A stretch of 31,027 nt of DNA, taken from positions 1 to 31,027 of the forward strand of contig JBBRPS010000019.1 in NCBI GenBank assembly GCA_038227745.1, read 5' to 3'. The notes under the pieces were generated by a model. The model worked only from the letters and a program-made list of their open reading frames with translations, was not told the DNA's origin and did not search any database. A program made the position numbers and the translations under genes. The DNA comes from DASPXY01 sp038227745 (GTDB taxonomy: Bacteria > Planctomycetota > Planctomycetia > Gemmatales > Gemmataceae). Position 1 is the first letter of the stretch, and every line of letters begins with the position of its first letter. Of the stretch, positions 14,054-23,719 are shown piece by piece.

Positions 14054-16315
14054 TTACTCCCGGGGCGGCTCACTGCCGCGGCGACCTTCGTCGCCACCCC
14101 GGTCGGGAGCCCGGCGGCCACTATCCTCGCCGCCGCGCGGCCCGCGCGGCGGGCCCCCGTGACCGCCGCCCCGGCGAGGCTCCTCGCCGCCGGGGCCCGG
14201 GCCGCCCCCCGTCGGCTGGGCGCCCTTGTTCTGCTCGCGCAGCAGCGCCTTGCGCGACAGCTTCACCCGGTCCTGGTCATCGATGGCGATGACCTTGACC
14301 TGCAGCCTGTCGCCCACCTTGCACACGCTCTCGACCTTATCGACGAACTTGTCGTCCAGCTCGCTGATGTGGCAAAGGCCGTCGCGGCCCGGCAGGATCT
14401 CGATGAACGCGCCGAAGTCCTTGATCGACGTGACGCGGCCGTCGTACACCTTGCCGATGCGCACCTCCTCGGTCAGCGCGTCCACCTTGGCCCGCGCCGC
14501 CTCGGCGCCCGCGGAGTCGATGTGCGAGATGTAGACCGTGCCGTCGTCCTCGATGTCGATCTTGGCGCCGGTCGCCTCCTGGATGCCCTTGATCGTCTTG
14601 CCGCCCGGGCCGATCAGCAGGCCGATCTTGTCCGGGTTGATGCGCACCGTCAGCAGCCGCGGCGCCCACTTGCTCGGCTCGCCGCGCGGGAAGCGCAGCG
14701 TCATCACGATGTGCTTGAGGATCTCCCGCCGCGCCTCGCGCGCCTGGTCGAGCGCGGCGCGGATGATCTCCTCGTTGATGCCGTCGATCTTCAGGTCGAG
14801 CTGGATGCCGGTCACGCCGCGGACCGTGCCGGCGACCTTGAAGTCCATGTCGCCGAAGTGGTCCTCGTCGCCCATGATGTCGGTCAGCAGCGTGAACTTG
14901 TCGCCGTCCTTGACCAGGCCGATCGAGATGCCCGCCACCGGGTCACTGATCGGCACGCCGGCGTCCATCAGCGACAGCGTGCCGCCGCACACGCTCGCCA
15001 TGCTGCTCGAGCCGTTCGACTCCATGATGTCGGAGACGACGCGGATCGTGTAAGGGAACTTGTCGGGAGTGGGGATGACGGCCTTGAGGCTGCGCTCGGC
15101 GAGGGCGCCGTGGCCGATCTCGCGCCGGCCGGGGCCGCGGATCGGGCGGCACTCGCCGACGCTGAACGGCGGGAAGTTATAGTCCAGCATGAACTTCTTG
15201 CGGTACTCGTCCGCCAGGCCATCGACGCGCTGCTCGTCGCTGGAAGTGCCCAGGGTGGTCGTGACCAGAGCCTGGGTCTCGCCGCGCTGGAAGATGGCCG
15301 AGCCGTGCGTGCGCGGCAGGATACCCACCTCGCAGTGGATCGCCCGGATGTCTCGGGTGCCGCGGCCGTCGATCCGCTTGCCCTCCAGGATCAGGTCGCG
15401 CACCATGCGTTCCTCAAGGGCCTCGAACGCGGACGACACCTGTCCGGGAGTGTACTGCGCCTCGCCCTGCTCGGGCAGGAACTCCTTGGAGACGCGCTCG
15501 CGCAGCTCGCGGATCTTCTCGGCGCGGGCGTGCTTGCCCGCCGTCTGCTTCAGCTCGCGGAACTCGCCGAGGAAGCGCTGGCGGAAGGTCTCGATCAGCG
15601 GGTTCGGGGTCGCCGCGGTCGGTGCGGGCTTCGCTTCCAGGCCCGCCTTGCGGCGCAACTCCTCGATCGCGTCGACGACCTTGGCGATCTGCTGCTGGGC
15701 GAACACGATCGCCTGCAGCAGGCTCTCCTCGGACATCTCGCGGGCGAAGCCCTCGATCATGGTGACGGCGTCGCGCGTGCCGGCGACGACGAGGTCGAGG
15801 TCGCTCTCCTCGAGTTGGGAGTGGGTCGGCATGACGATGAACTCGTTGCCGCTGCGGCCGATGCGGATCGCGCCCGTGGGCTTGAGGAAGGGGATGTGCG
15901 AGAGGTGGAGGGCCGCGCTGGAGCCGATCAGGCACAGCACGTCCGGGTCGTTCTCGCGGTCGGCGGACAGGACCGCCCCCATGATCTGCACTTCGCGGCG
16001 GTAGCCGGCCGGGAAGAGGGGGCGGATGGGGCGGTCGATCAGGCGCGAGGTCAGGATCTCCTTGGTGGTGGGCCGGCCTTCGCGCTTGATGAAGCCGCCG
16101 GGGAATTTGCCCGCGGCATAGACTTTTTCGCGGTAATCGACGACGAGCGGGAAGAAGTCCCGCCTCTCGTCGGCCTCGCCCTCGACGGCGGTCACCAGGG
16201 TGACCGTGTCGCCGTACTGGACGACGACGGCGCCGTGGGCCTGCTTGGCCAGTTTTCCGGTTTCGAGGCTTAACGTCTGGGCGCCCAGCGCAACTTCAAC
16301 ACGACATACCTGCAC
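14054..16315 (-). CDS. pnp: Polyribonucleotide nucleotidyltransferase (PNPase)
   Basis: A 753-residue 3'-5' phosphorolytic exoribonuclease. Domains: first RNase PH-like core (about 5-145), helical linker (about 150-300), second RNase PH-like core (about 310-545) with the catalytic GDEDHFGDMDFK (483-493; D485 and D491 match the E. coli metal aspartates), KH domain (about 553-612) with GPGGKTIKG (569-577), S1 domain (about 621-689), and a glycine/arginine-rich tail (700-753). Length is slightly above the bacterial norm because of this tail, which may add RNA or degradosome contacts. Translation starts at a GTG at 16315, preceded by GAGGA. It follows rpsO by 98 bases, the classical rpsO-pnp arrangement. 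Confidence 0.98.
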   Translation of the reverse strand: MQVCRVEVALGAQTLSLETGKLAKQAHGAVVVQYGDTVTLVTAVEGEADERRDFFPLVVDYREKVYAAGKFPGGFIKREGRPTTKEILTSRLIDRPIRPLFPAGYRREVQIMGAVLSADRENDPDVLCLIGSSAALHLSHIPFLKPTGAIRIGRSGNEFIVMPTHSQLEESDLDLVVAGTRDAVTMIEGFAREMSEESLLQAIVFAQQQIAKVVDAIEELRRKAGLEAKPAPTAATPNPLIETFRQRFLGEFRELKQTAGKHARAEKIRELRERVSKEFLPEQGEAQYTPGQVSSAFEALEERMVRDLILEGKRIDGRGTRDIRAIHCEVGILPRTHGSAIFQRGETQALVTTTLGTSSDEQRVDGLADEYRKKFMLDYNFPPFSVGECRPIRGPGRREIGHGALAERSLKAVIPTPDKFPYTIRVVSDIMESNGSSSMASVCGGTLSLMDAGVPISDPVAGISIGLVKDGDKFTLLTDIMGDEDHFGDMDFKVAGTVRGVTGIQLDLKIDGINEEIIRAALDQAREARREILKHIVMTLRFPRGEPSKWAPRLLTVRINPDKIGLLIGPGGKTIKGIQEATGAKIDIEDDGTVYISHIDSAGAEAARAKVDALTEEVRIGKVYDGRVTSIKDFGAFIEILPGRDGLCHISELDDKFVDKVESVCKVGDRLQVKVIAIDDQDRVKLSRKALLREQNKGAQPTGGGPGPGGEEPRRGGGHGGPPRGPRGGEDSGRRAPDRGGDEGRRGSEPPRE

Positions 16316-16413
16316 GGTTCAGTCCTCATCTTGGCCGGCAGGAAAGTCAGGGGGGCGGGTGAAGCAAGAGTGCAGAACGGTCTGCCGCGCGGCATCCCGA
16401 GCGCACCGGCCGA

Positions 16414-16683
16414 CTACTTGCGCAGGCCCAGGCGGCCGATGACGGCGAGGTAACGGCCGCGTTCCGTGTTGCGTAAGTACGTCAACAGGCCCGACCGCTT
16501 GCTCACCATCATGAGCAGACCGCGCCGGCTGGCGTGGTCCTTCTTGTGGGTGCGCAGGTGCTCGGTCAGCTCGGTGATCCGTGCCGTGAGCAGAGCGATT
16601 TGCACTTCAGGGGAACCGGTGTCGGTTGGTTCACGCCGAAATTGGTCAATGATTTCCGTTTTGCGGTCCTTCGTTATGGCCAT
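16414..16683 (-). CDS. rpsO: 30S ribosomal protein S15
   Basis: An 89-residue protein, exactly the usual S15 length. It carries the family landmarks DTGSPEVQIALLTARI and the helix RRGLLMMVSKRSGLLTYL, ending IGRLGLRK. S15 binds the three-way junction of 16S rRNA and nucleates assembly of the 30S platform. The ATG at 16683 is the normal S15 start (AITKDRKTEII); the frame extending to 16731 is leader. A GGAGG lies unusually far (13 bases) upstream. The candidate promoter at 16760-16787 gives a leader of about 70 nt, which could host autoregulation as in other bacteria, although I could not identify a defined S15-binding structure. pnp follows on the same strand. Confidence 0.98.
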   Translation of the reverse strand: MAITKDRKTEIIDQFRREPTDTGSPEVQIALLTARITELTEHLRTHKKDHASRRGLLMMVSKRSGLLTYLRNTERGRYLAVIGRLGLRK

Positions 16684-16759
16684 CTCGGTTTCACCACCTC
16701 CGCCCTGGACAACTCTCCTGCCTGATCTCACAATGCGTAAAACTACTCTCGTTTTAGTG

Positions 16760-16787
16760 AATCTAGCAGTCCCGGGCGAGATTGCAA
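16760..16787 (-). promoter_or_regulatory. Putative promoter of rpsO-pnp
   Basis: On the minus strand TTGCAA (16782-16787) and TAGATT (16760-16765) are 16 bases apart, both 4 of 6 to consensus. The site lies between the hairpin after the MoxR gene and the rpsO start. Confidence 0.5.
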
Positions 16788-16815
16788 GAGGAAACTTTCA
16801 CGGCCCCCGCTGCGG

Positions 16816-16847
16816 GGCGAACGGCCGGCGTGAGCCGGCCGTTCGCC
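16816..16847 (-). terminator. Strong hairpin after the MoxR gene
   Basis: GGCGAACGGCCGGC (16816-16829) and GCCGGCCGTTCGCC (16834-16847) form a perfect 14-bp stem with a GTGA loop, starting 10 bases past the MoxR stop and extended by further GCGGG/CCCGC pairing. There is no U-run, but stem strength and its position ahead of the rpsO promoter suggest that it insulates the two units. Confidence 0.7.
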
Positions 16848-16856
16848 GTCCCCGCG

Positions 16857-17846
<990 letters not shown>

Positions 17847-17891
17847 CGCCGTGCCTCCGTGTCAAGTCTCCCTGCGTCGAGCGCACCTCTC

Positions 17892-18926
17892 CTATTGCCC
17901 GCGCTTCTCCGCGTCGGCAATCTGCGCCCGTGCCCGCTCCAGCACGCTCCGCACCGTCACCGGTGCCCCGCCGCGGCGCTTGCTCTCGTCGGCAGCCTCC
18001 ATGAACGCGAACATCTCGATCGTCTCCTCCGCACGGACCGGCGGCTGCCCCGTCCGGAAGAACTTGCAGATTTCCACCACCAGCGGCTCGTAGCCGCCGT
18101 ATCCCCCGCTCGGCGCGATCCCCTTCGTGCCGAACACCATCGCCCCGTAGCCCGACTTCCCCCGGCGGATGCCGCGGAACGTGCCGACGCGGCCGTCCTG
18201 CCACGTCCCCGTCACCAGCTCGTAATCCTTCGTCTGCACCCGCGCCACCTTCTCGCAGCCCGTCCCCATGATCGTGAACAGCGTCTCGACGCCGTGGACC
18301 CCGTACCAGAACAGGTCCGGGTGGTGCGGCTCCAGTGAGCACGGGCCGTAGGCGTCGCAGCCCAGCACGTCGCCGACTTTCGGGTTCTTCCGCATCGCCT
18401 GGATGCCGGGGCTGAAGCGCAACGACGAGCTGGAGAACACCGGCACCTTGTACTTGCGCGACAGCGCGAAGATGCGGAGCGCGTCGGCGAGCGAGCCGGC
18501 GATCGGCTTGTCGATGAAGACGCGCTTGCCCGCCTTGAGCACCGGAATGACCTGCTGCAGGTGCGGCCGGCCATCCACGCTCTCCAGCAGCACCACGTCC
18601 ACCTTCTCCAGCAACTCGTCGATCGATTTGACGATCTCGACCTGGTACTTGTCGCGCAGGGTGTCGGTGAACGTTTTCAAGCGCTTGTAGCTGTCGGGGA
18701 TATCGTTGCTGCCGCCGGGGTAGGCGGCCACGACGCGGAAGCCGGCCAGGTCGCCCTTCGCCTTGGGGCTGTTGAGCAGCGCGGTGAAGGCGGTGACGTG
18801 GGACGTGTCCAGGCCGATGATGCCGACGCGGATCAGCGGCGGCGCCTTGTCCCCTGCGACGGCCTTCGGCCCGGCGGCAGTCAGGACGGCGAGCGCCACG
18901 AGCGAGGAGAGCGAGAAACGCAGCAC
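17892..18926 (-). CDS. Secreted Gfo/Idh/MocA family oxidoreductase-like protein
   Basis: A 344-residue protein with a signal peptide (about 1-25, ending AVAG), then a Rossmann domain and the C-terminal Gfo/Idh/MocA domain. The nucleotide loop reads VGIIGLDTSH (34-43) instead of the usual GxGxxG, while the DKPIAGS motif with the expected catalytic-region lysine (K140) is kept. Export of this NAD(P)-dependent family is common in planctomycetes, where the cofactor must travel with the folded protein or be lost; no twin-arginine motif is visible here. Starts with GTG at 18926 behind GAGAGGGG. Probably co-transcribed with the MoxR gene 45 bases downstream. Substrate is likely a sugar or polyol, but this is inference. 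Confidence 0.88.
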   Translation of the reverse strand: MLRFSLSSLVALAVLTAAGPKAVAGDKAPPLIRVGIIGLDTSHVTAFTALLNSPKAKGDLAGFRVVAAYPGGSNDIPDSYKRLKTFTDTLRDKYQVEIVKSIDELLEKVDVVLLESVDGRPHLQQVIPVLKAGKRVFIDKPIAGSLADALRIFALSRKYKVPVFSSSSLRFSPGIQAMRKNPKVGDVLGCDAYGPCSLEPHHPDLFWYGVHGVETLFTIMGTGCEKVARVQTKDYELVTGTWQDGRVGTFRGIRRGKSGYGAMVFGTKGIAPSGGYGGYEPLVVEICKFFRTGQPPVRAEETIEMFAFMEAADESKRRGGAPVTVRSVLERARAQIADAEKRGQ

Positions 18927-19039
18927 GGTTGGCCCCTCTCACGGGAATCGGAATGCTCCACGGGACGTCAGGCTGTATGATATGCGCCGGCCGAAAGTAG
19001 GCCGCTTGCACAACGACACTGCTATTACGGAGCGCAATC

Positions 19040-20422
19040 ATGTTGCCGGGGGTTGCGGTCAGCGTCGCCGTCACGACATTGCTGGCGGTCGCGCCGGCGT
19101 CGGCGCAGGGGCCGGCCGACGGCTGGAAGGCCGGCGTCGCGAAGGTCGTCATCACACCGAAAGAGCGGATGTGGATGTCCGGCTACGCTTCCCGGACGAA
19201 GCCCGCCGAGGGCAAGCTCCATGACCTCTGGGCCAAGGCGCTCGCCGTGGAGGATCCCACCGGCCGCCGTGTCGTGCTGGTGACGATGGACCTGGTCGGG
19301 ATCGAGCGCGACCTGTCGGTCGAGGTCTGCCGTGAGCTGCGCCAGAAGCACGGACTGCCGCGCGAGGCGATCATCCTGTCCGTCTCGCACACGCACACCG
19401 GCCCGGTGGTGCGCAGCAACCTCAACGTCATGTACGACCTCGACGCGGCGCAGCAGCGCCACGTCGCCGACTATGCGAAGGAACTGCACGCGAACCTGGT
19501 GAAGGTCGCCGGCGCGGCGCTGGCCCGGCTGACGCCGGCGCGGTTGAGCTGGGGCATCGGACAGGCCACGTTCGCGGTCAACCGCCGGACGAACAAGGAG
19601 GCGGACGTGCCGAAGCTGCGCGCGGCGGGGAAGCTCAAGGGGCCGGTCGATCACGACGTCCCGGTGCTGGCGGTGCGCGACCCGGACGGGAAGCTGCGGG
19701 CGGTGGTGTTCGGCTACGCCTGCCATTCGACGGTCCTGAGCTTTTACCAGTGGTCCGGCGACTACCCGGGCTTCGCGCAGCTCGAACTGGAGAAGGCGCA
19801 CCCGGGGGCGGTCGCGCTGTTCTGGGCGGGCTGCGGCGGCGACCAGAACCCGCTGCCGCGCCGCACCGTCGCCCTGGCCGAGACGTACGGCAAGGGCCTG
19901 GCGACGGCAGTCGAAGACGTTCTTGGTGCGCGGATGACGCCGGTCCGCGGGCGGCTCGGCGCCGCTTACGCCGAGATCGACCTGCCGTTCGGCGACCTGC
20001 CGTCGCGCGAGCAGCTCGTGAAGGATTCGCTGTCCGGCAAGAAGTACGTCGCGGCACGGGCGAAGCTGCTGCTCGAGCGGATGGGGGCGAAGGGCTCGCT
20101 GCGCGGCACTTACCCGTACCCGGTGCAGGCGTGGCAACTCGGCACGGACGTGACCCTGGTGGCGCTGGGCGGCGAGGTGGTCGTGGACTACGCGCTGCGG
20201 CTGAAGAAGGAGGTCGGCCCCAGACGGACGTGGGTCATGGGCTACGCCAACGACGTGATGGCGTACATCCCCTCGCTGCGCGTCCTGAAGGAGGGCGGCT
20301 ACGAGGGCGGCGGGGCGATGCTCTATTACGGGCTGCCGACGGTGTGGGGGCCGAGCGTCGAGGAGCGGATCGTGGCGGCGGCGCATGAGCAGGTCAAGCG
20401 GGCGCGCGGGCAGGCAAAGTGA
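19040..20422 (+). CDS. Neutral/alkaline ceramidase-like secreted hydrolase
   Basis: A 460-residue protein with a signal peptide (about 1-22, ending ASA). It matches the N-terminal catalytic domain of neutral/alkaline non-lysosomal ceramidases: KAGVAKVVITP near 30-40, LVTMDLVGI, the zinc-site SHTHTGPV (116-123), a later histidine in YACHSTVL, and GCGGDQNP near 264-271. It is shorter than classical ceramidases (about 650 or more residues) and lacks their C-terminal immunoglobulin-like domain, as is usual for planctomycete homologues. Amide hydrolysis is expected, but sphingolipid activity should not be assumed. Start supported by GGAG eight bases upstream. It is divergent from the Gfo/Idh gene. 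Confidence 0.87.
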   Translation: MLPGVAVSVAVTTLLAVAPASAQGPADGWKAGVAKVVITPKERMWMSGYASRTKPAEGKLHDLWAKALAVEDPTGRRVVLVTMDLVGIERDLSVEVCRELRQKHGLPREAIILSVSHTHTGPVVRSNLNVMYDLDAAQQRHVADYAKELHANLVKVAGAALARLTPARLSWGIGQATFAVNRRTNKEADVPKLRAAGKLKGPVDHDVPVLAVRDPDGKLRAVVFGYACHSTVLSFYQWSGDYPGFAQLELEKAHPGAVALFWAGCGGDQNPLPRRTVALAETYGKGLATAVEDVLGARMTPVRGRLGAAYAEIDLPFGDLPSREQLVKDSLSGKKYVAARAKLLLERMGAKGSLRGTYPYPVQAWQLGTDVTLVALGGEVVVDYALRLKKEVGPRRTWVMGYANDVMAYIPSLRVLKEGGYEGGGAMLYYGLPTVWGPSVEERIVAAAHEQVKRARGQAK

Positions 20423-20531
20423 TTCAGCGGCCGAGTCATCGCCCCTGGGTTGCTGCGCTCGTCCGCGGCCGGGGGCGAGGGGAGGGAGACACTTCGGAGA
20501 ACTTCGAGACACGGAGAGGAGGGGCGTGCGG

Positions 20532-20547
20532 GGCGCTTGCAAGCGCC
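20532..20547. promoter_or_regulatory. 16-bp perfect palindrome overlapping ECF promoter -35
   Basis: The half-site GGCGCTTG is followed directly by its complement CAAGCGCC. It covers the candidate -35 of the sigma factor gene, so an operator is plausible. With no loop it is a poor terminator for the preceding gene. Confidence 0.45.
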
Positions 20548-20564
20548 GCCTGCCGGGCGATAAT
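20537..20564 (+). promoter_or_regulatory. Putative promoter of the ECF sigma factor gene
   Basis: TTGCAA (20537-20542) and GATAAT (20559-20564, 5 of 6 to consensus) are 16 bases apart, giving a leader of about 30 nt before the ATG at 20603. The -10 is also part of a small inverted repeat GATAA/TTATC. Confidence 0.5.
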
Positions 20565-20602
20565 ACCCTTATCCGGAACAGTCCCCACGAAGAGAGACGC
20601 CG

Positions 20603-21193
20603 ATGTCCGACGACGCCTTTGCCGAACTGATGGCTCGCCTGCGCCACGGCGACCAGGGCGCCGCGACCGAGGTCTTCCGCCGCTTCGCCAACCGCCTCAT
20701 CGGCCTGGCGCGCACTCACCTCGACCACCGCATCCGCCAGAAGGTCGATCCCGAGGACGTGATGCAGTCCGCCCTCAAGAGCTTCTTCCTCCGCCACGCC
20801 GACGGCCAGTTCGACCTCGACAGCTGGAACAGTCTGTGGTCGATGCTCGTCGTCATCACCCTGCGCAAGTGCGGCCACCAGGTCGAGCACTACCGCGCCG
20901 CTTGCCGGGCCATCGAGCGCGAGCAGACGGCGTCGGCGGCGGCCGACGAGTCGGCCGCCAGCTGGGAGGCCATCGCCCGCGATCCGACGCCGTCGCAGGC
21001 GGCCCTGCTCGCGGAGGCCGTCGAGCAGATCCTGCAGGCCCTCGGGGACGAGCGCGAGCGGCAGGTCGTGGAGTTGAGCCTGCAGGGCTACAAGCCAACC
21101 GAGATCAGCGAGCGCGTCGGCCGCAGCGAGCGGACCGTCCAGCGCGTGCTCGGCCGCGTCCGGGCGAAGCTGGAACGGATGCGCGACGCCTGA
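20603..21193 (+). CDS. ECF-type RNA polymerase sigma factor
   Basis: A 196-residue sigma-70 family protein. Region 2 spans about 18-100: the core-binding part includes VDPEDVMQSALKSFF and the -10 recognition part WSMLVVITLRKCGHQVEHY. A poorly conserved acidic linker follows (about 105-130), then region 4 (about 130-196) with LQGYKPTEISERVGRSERTV as the -35-binding helix-turn-helix. Planctomycetes carry many short sigma factors of this kind, often without a linked anti-sigma factor but near protein kinases; here no anti-sigma gene is adjacent and two kinase genes lie 11 kb away. Its own promoter candidate is at 20537-20564. The 3' end is convergent with the pcs gene, 63 bases away. Confidence 0.92.
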   Translation: MSDDAFAELMARLRHGDQGAATEVFRRFANRLIGLARTHLDHRIRQKVDPEDVMQSALKSFFLRHADGQFDLDSWNSLWSMLVVITLRKCGHQVEHYRAACRAIEREQTASAAADESAASWEAIARDPTPSQAALLAEAVEQILQALGDERERQVVELSLQGYKPTEISERVGRSERTVQRVLGRVRAKLERMRDA

Positions 21194-21256
21194 AGCCCGC
21201 CGCGCGGGAGATCTGGAGCACCCCGTTCTGCCGGGGCCGGGCCGTGAAATCACCCG

Positions 21257-22087
21257 TCAGCGCCCCTCCTTGCGCCGCCCGCGCCTGCGGTACCAGTGCC
21301 GGGCCGTGATCGTCCACGACACCGCCAGGTAGTACACCGGGAACAGCAGCGATGCCCACGTCAGCGCCCGCGTCCAGCCATCGGCATGCTCGTCGGGGTA
21401 CGGCTGCCCCGGCAGCGCCCCCAGGATCCACACCAGCAGCACGCACCACGCCGCCCCGAGGTAATTCGTCAGCCGGTTCAGCCGGCCGGGCTGTGTTGCG
21501 TAGAGGTAGCGCGCCGGCACGAACGTCAGCAGCGCGAAGCCGACCAGCAGCCCCAGCGCCACGCCGGGCGGCGGCTGCAGCACGTAGAGGTAGAACGCGA
21601 TGATGTTCCAGTACGACGGGAAGCCGAGGAAGTAGCCGTCGCTCGTCTTGGCCTCGACCTGGCAGAAGCCGTACGCCGCCGCCAGCAGCGGCACCAGCAG
21701 CCACGCCTCCTGGCCCTCCGGAATCACCTTCGCCAGCCAGACCAGCAGCAGCGGCAGGGTCACGTACGTCTGGAAGTCCACCAGGTCGTCCAGGCGCCGG
21801 CCGTCGAAGCCGGGCAGGACCTCCTTCACCTTCACCAGCCGCGCGAAGGCGCCGTCGGTGGCGTCCACGAGCGTGGCCACAATCATCAGGATGAACGCGG
21901 TGCGGAAGGACCCCGGCGTCCCGTGGAGGATGGCGACCGTCATCGCCGCGGCGCAGACCAGGCCCGTCGCGGTGTAGAAGTGGACGCACCACGCCAGGAG
22001 CTTCCGCACCCGCGTGCGCAGCCGCGCCCGGCGGCGCACGGGCAATTCGGAAGCGGGCAGAGAAACGGGGTCGCTGATGTTACTCAT
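21257..22087 (-). CDS. pcs: Phosphatidylcholine synthase (CDP-alcohol phosphatidyltransferase family)
   Basis: A 276-residue, roughly eight-helix inner-membrane enzyme. The CDP-alcohol phosphotransferase motif is complete: DATDGAFAR, then, after 12 residues, G-RRL-D-DLV-D. Beyond that motif it follows the Pcs branch closely: AWCVHFYTATG at the first helix, VKVKEVLP in the loop, DDLVDFQTYVTLP, AKTSDGYFLGFPSYWN and LTFVPARYL. Pcs joins choline directly to CDP-diacylglycerol to make phosphatidylcholine and CMP, bypassing methylation of phosphatidylethanolamine. The ATG at 22087 sits in an ATGA overlap with the upstream symporter stop, which sets the start and indicates translational coupling. 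That upstream gene looks like a choline transporter, which independently supports the choline substrate. Confidence 0.8.
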   Translation of the reverse strand: MSNISDPVSLPASELPVRRRARLRTRVRKLLAWCVHFYTATGLVCAAAMTVAILHGTPGSFRTAFILMIVATLVDATDGAFARLVKVKEVLPGFDGRRLDDLVDFQTYVTLPLLLVWLAKVIPEGQEAWLLVPLLAAAYGFCQVEAKTSDGYFLGFPSYWNIIAFYLYVLQPPPGVALGLLVGFALLTFVPARYLYATQPGRLNRLTNYLGAAWCVLLVWILGALPGQPYPDEHADGWTRALTWASLLFPVYYLAVSWTITARHWYRRRGRRKEGR

Positions 22088-23688
22088 CCTGGCGCCTCGC
22101 ACGGGAGGGGTTCGGGGGGAAGTTGCTCGACGTTCCGCAGCGGCAGCGGCGGGCACCAGCGGGCGGTCAGGCGCGAGACGAGGGGCAGCAGCAGCACCCC
22201 GGCCGCGGCGGCCATCGTCTTGAACGGGAAGAGCATGTTCCCCTCTTTATCATACCAGTCCGCCGGGCTGCCCGGCAGCAGCCCCTGGAGCAGTTCGGGG
22301 TAGGGGATGAAGGCCGGCAAACCGAGCACCAGGGGTTCGCCGCCTCCGAGCCGCAACACCAGGGACACGGTGAACGCCACCACTGACCCGGCGAGGTTCG
22401 CCCTGGGGTCGAACAGGGCCATCACGAGTTGCGGGAACAGGAGTACGTAGACCAGGTCGCTCGTGAAGAACCACAACTCCTGGACGCGCGAGCCGTGCAG
22501 GGCCAGCGCCGTCGCCCCAATGCCGAGCAGGACGATGGTAGTGCGGATGACGAACCGCATCTGCCCGACCGACGCCTGCGGCACCAGCAGCCGGCGGTAC
22601 ACGTTCCAGCTGAACATCGACCCGGCCGAGAGGATCGAGGCGCTGAAGCTGGACGTGACGGCGCCGACGATGGCCGCCAGGCCGAGCACGGCGATGAAGT
22701 ACGGCGTGAGGTGCCGCAGCAGCATGGGCAGCGTCAGGTCGGGCTGCGCCGCCAGTTCGCCCTGGATGGTGGAGTCCCACGGGTAGACGGCTGCGGCCAT
22801 GCCGAGCAGCAGCGGCGGCACGGTCAGTGCGATGGTCAAGAACCCGGCGAGGAGCGAGTGGCCGACGGCCTTGCCCGGGGTTTGGCAGGAGAGGACGCGC
22901 TGGAAGTAACAATTCCACGGGATGCCGCCCAGCATGAGCATGAAGCTCATGTCCCACCAGCCGAACGTCCGCGGTAGCGGCCAGCCGCGTGCCTGGTCGC
23001 CCGGCAGCGGGACGATGACGCCGGCGCTGGGGCGCGACTGAAGGTAGGCGTCCACACACGGCCCCAGGCCGCCGACGGCCTCCAGGGCGAAGGGCAGGGC
23101 GGCGACCATGCCGATGGGGATGAGGGCGAGCTGAAAGGTGTCGGTGTAGGCGACCGACCACATGCCGCCGACCATGGTGTAGAACGTGACCACCAGCGCC
23201 GAGAGGAGGATGGCCTCCGTCCGGTCCAGGCCGAGAATGATCTTGAAGGTGGCGGCGATGGCGACGAGGAGGGCGCCGCTCCAGATGACCTCGCCGAACA
23301 TGGCGGGCAGGAACAGGACGGCCGCCCAGCGCTTGCCGTAGCGGGCCTCGAATGGGTCGATGAGTGTGGTGAACTCCAGCGCGCGCATCTTGCGCGCGAA
23401 GAAGAGTCCGCCGAGGATCAGGCTGATGCCGAAGAACAGTCCGCCCTGGACGGCGACGGCAATTCCCTCCGCGTAGGCCCCCTGGGCGGTGCCGAGAAGG
23501 TAGCCGCCGTCCACCCAGGTGGCGGTCATGGTGAGGGTGGCGATCCACAGGGGCATATTGCGGCCGGCGACGATGAGTTCGCTGGCGGTGTCCTCGCGGA
23601 CCTTGCGTGCCGCGAGCCAGCCGACGATCAGGAAGGCGGCGTACATGCCGACGACCGCCGCGACGCCGCCCCAGTGGATGCCGTCCAT
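22084..23688 (-). CDS. Sodium:solute symporter, high-affinity choline transporter-like (SLC5A7-type)
   Basis: A 534-residue polytopic protein of the SSS family with about 13 hydrophobic segments. Its sequence follows the animal high-affinity choline transporter branch: FTMTATWVxGGY-type motif read here as LTMTATWVDGGYLLGTAQ, SLILGGLFFARKMR, LIDPFEARYGKR, GGMWSVAYTDTFQL and GGIPWNCYFQRVLSC. This points to Na+-dependent uptake of choline or a close quaternary amine. The start at 23688 is set by GGAGGAC six bases upstream; the frame extending to 23748 adds a basic leader without a ribosome binding site. Its TGA overlaps the pcs ATG. An inverted repeat at 23720-23767 lies in the leader/promoter region. 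Confidence 0.87.
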   Translation of the reverse strand: MDGIHWGGVAAVVGMYAAFLIVGWLAARKVREDTASELIVAGRNMPLWIATLTMTATWVDGGYLLGTAQGAYAEGIAVAVQGGLFFGISLILGGLFFARKMRALEFTTLIDPFEARYGKRWAAVLFLPAMFGEVIWSGALLVAIAATFKIILGLDRTEAILLSALVVTFYTMVGGMWSVAYTDTFQLALIPIGMVAALPFALEAVGGLGPCVDAYLQSRPSAGVIVPLPGDQARGWPLPRTFGWWDMSFMLMLGGIPWNCYFQRVLSCQTPGKAVGHSLLAGFLTIALTVPPLLLGMAAAVYPWDSTIQGELAAQPDLTLPMLLRHLTPYFIAVLGLAAIVGAVTSSFSASILSAGSMFSWNVYRRLLVPQASVGQMRFVIRTTIVLLGIGATALALHGSRVQELWFFTSDLVYVLLFPQLVMALFDPRANLAGSVVAFTVSLVLRLGGGEPLVLGLPAFIPYPELLQGLLPGSPADWYDKEGNMLFPFKTMAAAAGVLLLPLVSRLTARWCPPLPLRNVEQLPPEPLPCEAPG

Positions 23689-23719
23689 GCGCGTCCTCCG
23701 CCACCGGCCGCGCACGCAC

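Noticed and set aside
13466..16273. Plus-strand open frame of about 935 codons opposite DUF4058-like and pnp genes
   Set aside because: The opposite strand encodes unmistakable PNPase; this frame is a codon-bias shadow.
19025..21253. Minus-strand open frame of about 742 codons opposite the ceramidase and sigma factor genes
   Set aside because: Both plus-strand genes have clear motifs and ribosome binding sites; the antisense frame has none.
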